Source: Mesostigma viride (Eukaryota; Streptophyta; Mesostigmatophyceae; Mesostigmatales; Mesostigmataceae). From it: DNA of 47,849 nucleotides. Where the stretch lies: assembly GCA_009746045.1 (NCBI GenBank), contig RPFO01001156.1, positions 1 through 47,849 on the forward strand. Direction: 5' to 3'. This document shows, piece after piece, positions 35,901-47,575 of the stretch. Numbering within the stretch: position 1 is the first letter of the stretch; every line of letters begins with the position of its first letter. The notes beneath the pieces were generated by a model that worked only from the letters and a program-made list of their open reading frames with translations, ran no database searches and was not told the DNA's origin. A program made the translations under genes and the position numbers.

Positions 35901-36277
35901 TCTCACAATGAAGTTGACGCGCGACGAGACGATTGCACTAGGGAATAAAATTGATAGCGAAATTGCCGACAAGGCCTGGTTCATGCGCTCAACATTTGGA
36001 TACCAACGGCGAGCAGGCGAGGCTGGTAGTTTGTCTTTTGCAAGTGTAGCGGGCTCGTCAACAGGTTGTTAAGCCCGACTCTGGGAATTTCTGCCAAGGG
36101 GCGAAGGGCAATAGCCGTGGCGGTGGTTACTTGGAAATTTCGAAGGCGGACATGCACGCGTTTCTTGATAGGTATAAACCCTCGTGGTGGGGCGATGAGA
36201 AGGATTATTCGATCACGTCGTTGTCTGGCCTGTCGATGGATGAAATCGCTCCTTTCCTGCAGGGAGCGGATAAGTAA
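32928..36277 (+). pseudogene. Primase-helicase (AEP primase + origin-binding-type helicase)
   Basis: A replication protein that would make primers and unwind the element's DNA. Positions count from the GTG at 32,975. AEP primase motifs: YVDIDD (metal-binding Asp61/Asp63), SFHIVV (His121), and AVYRRDSLFRCVGMHKFG (Arg205, Lys211). Zinc ribbon: Cys320, His323, Cys325, Cys328, His332, Cys351. Helicase: Walker A SNCGTGKS (408-415), DEI box LILDEI (511-516), ALDAT (550-554), SPTITVGVSY. The frame breaks at about 35,075; the next frame carries LQQIFRVRHL, an arginine-finger motif VI like the QxxxRxR of herpesvirus-type origin-binding helicases. It runs to 36,072. The true C-terminus (GGGYLEISKADMHAFLDRYK, ending at TAA 36,277) is in yet another frame. 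The intact protein would be about 1,100-1,150 residues. Confidence 0.85.
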
Positions 36278-36428
36278 TTTTAATATTTTAATGAAGCCTG
36301 TTTCTGCCATGCATTTCTTTACAACCTCCAAGACGTCGCGCTCAGTGTCCCATCATCGAGTAGACGTCGATCCGGTTCCGGTCAACCCCGCCGCGCGGCC
36401 CTCGCCGGCTCCCTCACCCTGCGAGGCC
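36278..36428. other. Short 3' flank of primase gene
   Basis: No gene seen. Proline-rich frames here are short and lead into the minisatellite. Confidence 0.4.
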
Positions 36429-36920
36429 ATGGCGAAAAATTGGGCGGTCTTTTCTTAAGAGTAAGTACGTGCAATTTTTCGCCACATCCAACAACCCACG
36501 CCACCTCAGCGCCGGCCAGTGGGGGAAGGTGGCGAAAAATTGGGCGTTCTTTTCTTAAGAGTAAGTACGTGCAATTTTTCGCCATCACTCTCACACCTTG
36601 ACAAACACCTCCTATGACCCGCGCCAAGGGGTGGCAGGGTGGCGAAAAATTGGGCGTTCTTTATATAAGAGTAAGTACGTGCAATTTTTCGCCATCACTC
36701 TCACACCTTGACAAACACCTCCTATGACCCGCGCCAAGGGGTGGCAGGGTGGCGAAAAATTGGGCGTTCTTTATATAAGAGTAAGTACGTGCAATTTTTC
36801 GCCATCACTCTCACACCTTGACAAACACCTCCTATGACCCGCGCCAAGGGGTGGCAGGGTGGCGAAAAATTGGGCGTTCTTTATATAAGAGTAAGTACGT
36901 GCAATTTTTCGCCATCCTTG
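36429..36920. repeat. Hairpin minisatellite, five units, period ~104-110 bp
   Basis: Each unit has the inverted pair GGCGAAAAATTG ... CAATTTTTCGCC (12-base arms) enclosing TTCTTTATATAAGAGTAAGTACGTG (first two units TTTTCTTAAGAG). A ~45-base spacer CATCACTCTCACACCTTGAC... ends in AAGGGGTGGCAGGGT. Units 3 to 5 are virtually identical. It lies just downstream of the primase-helicase gene. Confidence 0.92.
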
Positions 36921-37025
36921 TCACACCCCCAACACACACCCTCACAACTGCCGGGGTGGTGACAGATGCCAGCCTAAATGTCACAACCTGGTGAGCAGTG
37001 GTGGCAGGCGGGCACTTATGTTTTT

Positions 37026-37062
37026 GCAAGTGGTTTAGGGTTTTAGGGTTTAGGGTTTAGGG
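37026..37062 (+). repeat. Interstitial telomere-type TTTAGGG repeats
   Basis: GGTTTAGGGTTTTAGGGTTT followed by AGGGTTTAGGGT: four near-perfect units of the plant and green-alga telomere heptamer. It lies directly between a minisatellite and a LINE fragment. Confidence 0.85.
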
Positions 37063-37259
37063 TGAGACCCATCCTAGGCCGCGGTCACTATAGGGTCACT
37101 ATAGGGGTGGCAGATGCCAGCATAAGGGTGGTGCACTTCTCCTAGTCGCGATGACGGAATGATGACGGAATGATGATGGAAGCTACTTAATTAATTAATT
37201 AATTAATTAACAGAGCACTTATGTATGTGATCCACTACTTATATATAAAAGGGTGAAAA
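37063..37259. other. Spacer with TTAA run
   Basis: Contains CACTATAGGGTCACTATAGG and a (TTAA)n run at about 37,187-37,210. No gene seen. Confidence 0.5.
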
Positions 37260-37930
37260 ATGATAGGTGCGGTCGATCTTAGTCACGGCACCGCCACCTT
37301 CATGACAGACAATCCCGCCAGCCGATTTCATATTGAGATAATGCGCTTTATCATCAAAGCAAGCAAAAGACCTTTCCATTCCAATAAGTTGTTGGGCAGC
37401 CTCCTCCCCAGCTGCGAGGCCGATGTGGACCACCGTATCAAGGAGACAACCACCGTATCTCCCTCGCCTGGCACGCTTTACGCCAATGCCCTGTGGCGCA
37501 ACTGTGGCAAGCCCTTGGGCAAGATAGAGAAACAGGACCTGTTTCGATAGAGAAACAGGTCTAGTCCTCCCTATTCTTACGTACGGGGCCGAGACGTGGA
37601 CCCTCACCGCCGACCTGGCCCGAAAGCTGGACAGCGCGGTCACCAACATGCTGCGATCCATTTTCCTTGTAGGCTACGCTGCTCATGTTCGCAATGAGGA
37701 CCTCAGTACCTCGGCATGCCATACATCACAAGCACCACACAGTGGCGCCTGCAGTTAGTAGGGCACTTCGCTCGCACCAACCAAGTTGACACCTCACGTG
37801 GCCCCCCCGCGGGCCGGCTGCGCCCAGCTCAGCCTGGCCGGCACCTCCTTACGTGGGCTGCGCCCCGCAATGCTCGCCGCTGCAAGGCCCGCACCTTCAA
37901 AGAACAGAGCTCTAGTAGAGGACATGGGTA
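37260..37930 (+). pseudogene. LINE reverse transcriptase, C-terminal remnant
   Basis: Three consecutive frame segments resemble the end of a non-LTR retrotransposon RT and the region after it. KLLGSLLPSCEADVDHRIKE (about 37,385-37,445) matches the YLGS...RIK pattern. LVLPILTYGAETWTLTADLA (from 37,561) is the classic LPxLxYGAETW block. QWRLQLVGHFARTN (about 37,740) corresponds to the WLGHxxRM block. Frameshifts separate the segments, and the catalytic FADD box is absent, so the copy is dead and 5'-truncated. The 3' end at 37,930-38,110 carries the same stem-loop motif as the retroposons at 6-13 kb, suggesting this LINE family mobilises them (inference). Confidence 0.75.
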
Positions 37931-38110
37931 GCGTGATGTTGTTTAGATAGATGTTGTAGTTAGTGATGTTGTTTAGGTAGATGTTGTAGGTAGCTGATGT
38001 AGATAGATTAGACCGGTAGGACTGTTTGCACCCATCCATCCATCCATCGGGGTTAATGCTCCGTGACTCCCCAACGGGAGCACGAGTCTAATCAATTAAT
38101 TAAATAATGG
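37931..38110 (+). repeat. LINE 3' end with CCAT tract and stem-loop
   Basis: Repeats of GATGTTGT(T/A)(T/G)AG precede GATAGATTAGACCGGTAGGA, then (CCAT)4, CGGGGTTAATGCTCCGTGAC, the CCCCAACGGGAG stem-loop and an AATTAATTAAATAA tail. The GATAGATTAGACCGGTAGGA segment recurs at 38,300-38,320. Confidence 0.65.
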
Positions 38111-38639
38111 GAGGCCTAGGCCTCTCCGTGATTTGGAAAAAGATGATGGACAAGGCCAAGTGGGCCCAGTTCATAGTAGAGGACAACGAACCCCGAGGTC
38201 CCGTGGGGAAGCGCCCGCGTTTGCAAACAGGCGGGAAGCACGCCAGACAGGACCCCTAGGGTAGAGAGCTTCAGTAGACTAGAGTTGGCTTGATGTTGTA
38301 GATAGATTAGACCGGTAGGATTGTGTGTCGAGCACTTGGTAATGTTGCAATTATAAGAGCAGCTGTACTCAGGAATTCCACGATCCCGCTGTTGTTCGAG
38401 CTACTGGCTCATCTGAGCCACCGATGACAGGCCTAGGGCAAATGTTACAGGGCTTTTCATTTCATTCACCCCGTGGGGGTTGATGTAATTAATTACTCCT
38501 TCCTCATTTAATCTCTCCCTCCCTCCCACTTTCCTTTTATTCAATCAATTACTTCTTCCATTTAATTAATTAACTTCTTGCTTCAATCCAAGGAATTAAT
38601 TACCTCCTTTTATTTAATTAATTACTTCCTTTCTTTCCT
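38111..38639. other. LINE-derived debris and AT-rich spacer
   Basis: A second partial LINE 3' end (to about 38,330), then CCCTCC/TTAATTAA-rich sequence leading into the CCCT tract. No gene is supported. Confidence 0.5.
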
Positions 38640-39942
38640 TCCCTCCCTCAATCCTCCCTCCCTCGATCCTCCCTCCCTCGATCCTCCCTCCCTCGATCCT
38701 CCCTCCCTCGATCCTCCCTCCCTCGATCCTCCCTCCCTCGATCCTCCTCCCTCCCTCCCTCCCTCCCTCCCTCCCTCCCTCCTCCCTCCCTCCCTCCCTC
38801 CCTCCCTCCCTCCCCCCCTCCCTCCCTCCTCCCTCCCTCCCTCCTCCCTCCCTCCCTCCCTCCCTCCCTCCCCTCCCTCCTCCCTCCCTCCCTCCTCCTC
38901 CCTCCCTCCCTCCCTCCCTCCCTCCCTCCCTCCCTCCCTCCCTCCTCCCTCCCTCCCTCCCTCCCTCCCTCCCTCCCCCTCCTCCCTCCTCCCTCCCTCC
39001 CTCCCTCCCTCCCTCCCTCCCTCCCTCCCTCCCTCCCTCCCTCCTCCCTCCCTCCCTCCCTCCTCCTCCTCCCTCCCTCCCTCCCTCCCTCCCTCCCTCC
39101 CTCCCTCCCTCCCTCCTCCCTCCTCCCTCCCTCCTCCCTCCCTCCCTCCCTCCCTCCCTCCCTCCCTCCCTCCCTCCCTCCTCGGGACCCTCCTCCCTCC
39201 CTCCCTCCCTCCCTCCCTCCCTCCTCCCTCCCTCCTCCCTCCCTCCCTCCCCCTCCCTCCCTCCCTCCCTCCTCCCTCCCTCCTCCCTCCCTCCCTCCCT
39301 CCCTCCCTCCCTCCCTCCCTCCCTCCCTCCCTCCCTCCCTCCCTCCCTCCTCCCTCCCTCCCTCCCTCCCTCCCTCCTCCCTCCCTCCCTCCCTCCCTCC
39401 CTCCCTCCCTCCTCTCCCCCCCTCCCTCCCTCCCTCCCTCCCTCCTCCTCCTCCCTCCCTCCTCCCTCCTCCCTCCCTCTCCCCTCCCTCCCTCTCCCTC
39501 CCTCCCTCCCTCCTCCCTCCCTCCCTCCCTCCTCCCTCCCTCCCTCCCTCCTCCCTCCCTCCCTCCCTCCCTCCCTCCCTCCTCCTCCCTCCCTCCCTCC
39601 CTCCCTCCCTCCCTCCCTCCCTCCCTCCCTCCTCCCTCCCTCCTCCCTCCCTCCCCCTCCCTCCCTCTCCTCCCTCCCTCCCTCCCTCCCTCCCTCCCTC
39701 TCCCTCCCTCCCTCCCTCCCTCCCTCCCTCCCTCCCTCCCTCCCTCCCTCCCTCCCTCCCTCCTCCTCCCTCCCCCCTCCCTCCCTCCCTCTCCCTCCCT
39801 CCCTCCCTCCCTCCCTCCCTCCTCCCTCCCTCCCTCCTCCCTCCCTCCTCCCTCCCTCCCTCCCTCCCTCCCTCCCTCCCTCCCTCCCTCCCTCCTCCCT
39901 CCCTCCCTCCCTCCCTCCTCCCTCCTCCTCCCTCCCTCCCTC
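38640..39942. repeat. (CCCT)n/(CCT)n tract, 1.3 kb
   Basis: Nearly pure pyrimidine strand of CCCT units with sporadic CCT. It starts with seven units of ~15 bases (CCCTCCCTC(A/G)ATCCT). The only long interruption is GGGACC at about 39,183. It stops exactly at the inner edge of the right terminal repeat. The 400-600 codon frames (SLPPS repeats, GGRE repeats) are translations of the satellite. Confidence 0.97.
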
Positions 39943-40302
39943 CACTATACTTTTCGTCCGAGGGTGGTAAAAAGCATCCGAGGCGTAAATTACGAGGTGG
40001 TAATTTACGGAGTCCGCTACTATTACAGTTTAGATACACGTGGAGATCTTTCTCGTAAGTTACGAATTAGATCCGAGGTAAGATCCAACGTCGTAATGTA
40101 CGAGGTAGTAATTTACGAGGTAGTAATTTACGAGGTAGTAATGTACGAGGTAGTAATGTACGAGGTAGTAATTTACGAGGTAGTAAGGTACGAGGTAGTA
40201 ATTTGCGAGGTAGTAATCTACGAGTTGGTAATTTACGATCCCGGTACTCGGTCCCGTAGGTTACGACGTCGTATGCTTCTCGCGTACACTACCGGTACTA
40301 CA
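39943..40302. repeat. Right terminal inverted repeat of viral element
   Basis: The inner ~65 bases, from CACTATACTTTTCGTCCGAG, mirror 15,430-15,497. Outward (about 40,090-40,225) are nine or so copies of a 15-base unit TACGAGGTAGTAAT(T/G), then CCGGTACTCGGTCCCGTAGG. It abuts the 3.6-kb direct repeat at 40,303. Confidence 0.82.
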
Positions 40303-43879
<3,577 letters not shown>

Positions 43880-43944
43880 AGGTAATCCACCCGGCTAAGG
43901 GCCACACCCGCTAAGGGCCACCCCTGGAACCCCCCCCCCCCCCC

Positions 43945-44021
43945 AGTTATATACAACGATTCCTGACGGAATCGACACTAAGCGCTTAGTGTCGATCCCG
44001 CAGGAATCGATGTATATAACT
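43945..44021. repeat. 77-bp palindrome, first copy
   Basis: AGTTATATACAACGATTCCT...ending TGTATATAACT, with centre ACTAAGCGCTTAGT; near-perfect self-complementarity. It is preceded by a run of C. Confidence 0.88.
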
Positions 44022-44080
44022 AAAACTTTTGCTTGCGCCGGCAAGGCTAAGGCCGATACTAGTCGGGTCATCGAATTGGC

Positions 44081-44175
44081 TATTCGATTATCGAAGTTGC
44101 CTATTCGACCATCGAACTTTCCTATTCGATTATCGAATTTTCCTTATTCGATTGTCGAAATTTCCTAGTCGACAG
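44081..44175. repeat. Short tandem palindromic repeats TTCGATTATCGAA
   Basis: Four units of CTATTCGA(T/C)(T/C)ATCGAA with a period of about 23-24 bases. Each unit is itself palindromic. Confidence 0.75.
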
Positions 44176-44527
44176 GGGGTCAGAGGCCAGCGGCCTATCA
44201 TACTCGGTGCCCAGCGAGCCACCGAACTAGGCCTAGTCGATTATAGCGAGACATCGCGTGGAAATTAGCCGATTTCGGGGACTTAGCCGATTTTCGGAGC
44301 GACGTCGAACAACACAGATGATTAGCCGGTTGAGTATACCATATCAGTCGAACAGCTAGCGCTGGTACACCGCCTAGTCAGCGGAGAGCACTCACCTTAT
44401 TCGATTAACACATTAGGCCGAACGATTATCGTCCGCAACGATATTCGCATTACTAGGCGAAAAATCCACCCCCGGAACGATCCTAGCGGGATTCGAACCC
44501 GGGATGCCGGCGTGTCGCAACAGTCTT

Positions 44528-44605
44528 AGTTATATACTACGATTCCTGACGGAATCGACACTAAGCGCTTAGTGTTGATTCCGTAAGGAATCGATGTATA
44601 TAACT
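44528..44605. repeat. 78-bp palindrome, second copy
   Basis: Same sequence and orientation as the palindrome at 43,945 with a few substitutions, followed by a run of C. The pair brackets ~500 bases and may mark the ends of a nested small element. Confidence 0.88.
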
Positions 44606-44900
44606 CCCCCCCCCAGCATTTTGCGCAATTTGGTTTGAAATGACCAGAATATTTAACAAGAGGTGCATGGCGGCGTAGCTGCAAGGGAAGGGCCAGCGGT
44701 TGCCTCCAGGCCATGCCGTAATTCCAGCTGCTTGTTGTCGGTCGTTGCTTCGTATGTATCCAGTCGGTACTTGCATCGTATGGATTGAGCAACGATCGTT
44801 GCACAAGGTTACGTGCTCCGCATAGAGCTCGACAGACGACAAGCAGCTTGTTCACTGTTCCATATGAACCGGCGTTCATTCCCTATGACGACCATAAGCC

Positions 44901-45456
44901 GTCGAGTCGTGACAACGGATGTCACCCTGAAGGGGTTGGCGTATTATCAAGGAGACAACCAGCGCAGGTCAGAAATCGGGAGAATCCGGACCATGGTAGC
45001 TCGAGCCTGCCGTTATCTTGTCCGCGTGTTCGTGGCTTGCGTGTAGAGCGACTAGATTACCTAGACGGCGTATTATGATAGTAATGATCACGGGTGCCAA
45101 TAGAGGTTGCTGCTGGCTGGTCCGAGTTGGAGCTAGAAAACCCTCGCGACGAAAATGTTATCGCTGTTTCGGTAAACGGCGACAAAGCGGAATTACGGAA
45201 GTTTGCTGGACAGTGCTTTCTTTTCCCGTTGCGTCACTGAAAAGGTAAACGGTCTTGCGATGTCAAAACAGCAGCAAGTAGCAGTCGCTGTGTTTAATTG
45301 CAATGTGGTAGTTTGATTTAACACATATACTGCGTGAAGCTTTTCAAGGCTTGCTGGGATGTTGCCCATATCAAGGAGACAACCAGCGCAGGCCAGAAAT
45401 CGGGAGAATCCGGACCATGGTAGCTCGAGCCTGCCGTTATCTTGTCCGCGTGTTCG
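44901..45456 (+). pseudogene. Duplicated gene fragment with HIRAN-like segment
   Basis: A ~83-base segment (ATCAAGGAGACAACCAGCGC onward) occurs at 44,947 and again at 45,369. It translates as YQGDNQRR(S/P)EIGRIRTM. Upstream reads VTLKGLAYYQGD. At 45,127-45,240 a frame reads SELELENPRDENVIAVSVNG and ends HisTGA. The order GLAYYQG ... LELENPRDENVIAV resembles the HIRAN domain found in SNF2-type proteins (ExxNPxDxNAIxV pattern). The pieces are not in one frame and may be exons or debris. Capture of a host gene piece by the transposon is inferred. Confidence 0.35.
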
Positions 45457-45539
45457 AGTCGTTCAGGATGATGAAGATGAATGGTGATGGAAATGTGTAT
45501 CCTTGTGCATTGAAATTATGGCTGGCTTACGTGTAGAGC

Positions 45540-46286
45540 GACTAGATGCCCATGCATATGTTTCTAACGCTATAACTCTTGTCCAAGTGATGAAGACTGG
45601 CTTGGAAACTTGAGCTCGTCATGTTTACATTGTTATTGTGTTACAATACGTGCCTCTTTTCAGAATATGTTTCATATGTAATGCGAGGCTTCAGCATCAT
45701 GGTTTAGCACCGTGGTGGCAGCCAAGCCTCTAATGACAATCTTGGACCTCACCTTGGCCTACGCAAATATTTGCTTCTTGTTTCACTCTTTGGACTGAGC
45801 TAGCTTTACACCTGCTATTTGGCCTGCACCATCGTCCCTGGCTGCCAGTTACATTTTGTGCCCCCCCCCCCTGGCAGGCTGCAGGGTCTAGGATAGCGAG
45901 GGTGTAACGTAGACATGTTGTGGGCACCCTCAGTGCATTTTCAGGACCAGCCATGACCTGGCCATGCCTTCTTTCTTAGCACATTGAACATGACTTGTCA
46001 GAGTGCTTTTTGGTCACTCGTGTAACGACCCCCCTACATTCATAAATCGTAAACAATTATATAATGAGCATATTTCATGGAAGTAAAGCATTTCAACTCT
46101 TGAGCATATCATAAAAGTTAATGGTTCCATACCGTACCCATGGATGTGTTGACGTGTGTGAGTTATTACAAATGGTATCCATCTTTAAAATGTCCTCATT
46201 TGAGGACATTTTCTTGCAGTGATTAGACATCAAGGTTCTAGATACTTTGCCCTTGCACTTGCCCTTGCCCACACTCAATCCTGCTC
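45540..46286. other. Transposon interior, no gene recognised
   Basis: AT-rich sequence with a C10 run (45,861-45,870) and the palindrome AAAATGTCCTCATTTGAGGACATTTT (about 46,187-46,212). No supported coding frame. Confidence 0.5.
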
Positions 46287-46470
46287 ACACGCACACGCAC
46301 ACGCACACGCACACGCACACGCACACGCACACGCACACGCACACGCACACGCACACGCACACGCACACGCACACGCACACGCACACGCACACGCACACGC
46401 ACACGCACACGCACACGCACACGCACACGCACACGCACACGCACACGCACACGCACACGCACACGCACAC
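46287..46470. repeat. (CACACG)n microsatellite, ~30 units
   Basis: Perfect hexanucleotide run, followed by three GACCAC units. The (AH)n, (TH)n and (RV)n frames are translations of the repeat. Confidence 0.97.
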
Positions 46471-46666
46471 GACCACGACCACGACCATGGAAGTAACTAA
46501 TGTCTAACTAAATTAGTTGTTTCACAACTACAATAGAATAGTTGTCGATCTCACTTCATATGTCTTAATTAATGGATCTATGATTCCATGTTGTTGCTTG
46601 ATATGGCAAGTAACACAACAATCGAACACTTTTGACACACCCACACACCTTGGCACAATTCAGGGT

Positions 46667-46898
46667 GGCCCTATGTGGTCGCTTGATGTGCCATAATAAG
46701 TTAGACTAGTTCACGGCAAATCACGGCTCATCAATCACACAACCATGCCAAGACTTTATTGAAAACTTGAATACGATTCAGGTGGCCCTATGTGGTCGCT
46801 TGATGTGCCATAATAAGTTAGACTACTTCATGGCAAATCACGGCTCATCAATCACACAACCATGCAAAGACTTTATTGAAAACTTGAACACAATTCAG
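46667..46898. repeat. ~115-bp tandem duplication
   Basis: The segment from GGCCCTATGTGGTCGCTTGA through GAAAACTTGAA(T/C)AC(G/A)ATTCAGG occurs twice, at about 46,668 and 46,783. The second copy runs into the C-terminus of the gene fragment below. Confidence 0.85.
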
Positions 46899-47220
46899 GT
46901 GGCCAGCTGTCGCAGCTGCTTCCAAGCATCGATGGTAGCGTGCTCTTTCTTAAGCAGTTTTTGATAGTCGTTCCAGCTGCATTCCCGCAATTTCTCCTCT
47001 GGAACAACCTCGAGAAGGAACCCGCCGGTGATACCATTCTACAGTCGGTTGCCTTGGGAGCGTTGCCCTCGGCGTCTTTCATCGTGACGATGACGAGGGC
47101 TTTAAAGTGCCTATAGTCAACTAAGCCAGCATCCAGCATCCTCTGGGAAATGCTGGATGCCCGGACGTGTCTTCTGCCATCCCCTCGCGAAGTCTGTCAC
47201 TCAGCTATTCTGCGTCTTCA
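46895..47220 (-). pseudogene. 3' fragment of an unrecognised gene
   Basis: Minus strand: a frame reading RMLDAGLVDYRHFKALVIVT and MKDAEGNAPKATDC is followed, after a one-base shift at about 47,038, by NGITGGFLLEVVPEEKLREC, then WNDYQKLLKKEHATIDAWKQ and a TGA at 46,895-46,897. The break is either a single missing A or an intron-like acceptor (GACTGTAG). The C-terminus is charged and helical. It could be the end of a transposase or of a captured host gene; the family was not recognised. Confidence 0.4.
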
Positions 47221-47547
47221 GTTCAGGGTTCTCAGCCGTCAATGGAAGCAGCTAGCAAACTGGAAGCCCACCATGTGTTAGGCGCTGCATGCTGAGCAGA
47301 ATAATTTAATAAACCGCTAGCCATGTAACCAAGGCCTTTCCCCGCTTTCCCCTGCTTTTTCCTGCTAAAAAACAGGGGTGGCCCTTAACCCGACTTTGCC
47401 TCCCCGCCCCCCCCCCACCCCCCCAAAACGTGCCAAAACGGTCCCAACAAGAATTTTACCATGCGAAGTCGATGTCGCTGATTCCAAATCCGTGCTCAGA
47501 ATGACAATCTGCCCAGTCCTACGAATGCCAGGAGTTTTGCAATTAAG
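47221..47547. other. Transposon 3' interior
   Basis: Non-coding; contains C-rich runs at 47,401-47,425 and the internal inverted repeat GGGGTGGCCCTTAA (about 47,376). Confidence 0.5.
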
Positions 47548-47575
47548 GTGGCCCTTAGCCGGGTGGATTACCTTA

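Larger units (their letters stand above)
15200..40302. mobile_element. Integrated Polinton-like/virophage-class DNA virus, degraded
   Basis: The bounds are diverged terminal inverted repeats (15,200-15,497 and 39,943-40,302). Gene content includes an A32/FtsK-HerA-type packaging ATPase, a tyrosine recombinase, a primase-helicase and a large surface-type protein. That combination is typical of Polinton-like viruses, virophages and related integrating elements (established knowledge). After subtracting the 8.8-kb LTR element, three 785-bp insertions and a 1.3-kb CCCT tract, roughly 13 kb of original element remains. Part of that (36.3-38.6 kb) is minisatellite and LINE debris. A major capsid protein was not found, and frameshifts affect most genes, so the copy looks defective. 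Confidence 0.75.
43880..47573. mobile_element. TA-flanked DNA transposon, 3.69 kb
   Basis: Perfect 26-bp terminal inverted repeats start AGGTAATCCACCCGGCTAAG (43,880-43,905 and, in reverse complement, 47,548-47,573). TA flanks both ends (43,878-43,879 and 47,574-47,575). Removing the element plus one TA restores the sequence of copy A at 4,131-4,134 exactly. TA duplication is typical of Tc1/mariner-like elements. A second inverted pair (TAAGGGCCACCCCTG near 43,913 and 47,378) lies inside. No transposase frame was recognised; the cargo is repeats and gene fragments. Confidence 0.93.

Noticed and set aside
36429-36920. CRISPR-like array
   Set aside because: The near-identical part includes the spacers, units are ~110 bases, and the context is eukaryotic; it is a minisatellite with hairpins.
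44460-44527. tRNA gene on the minus strand
   Set aside because: Only a T-arm-like CGGGTTCGAATCCCG is present. No D arm or matching acceptor stem was found, and the adjacent palindrome cuts into the place of the anticodon arm. It may be a SINE remnant.
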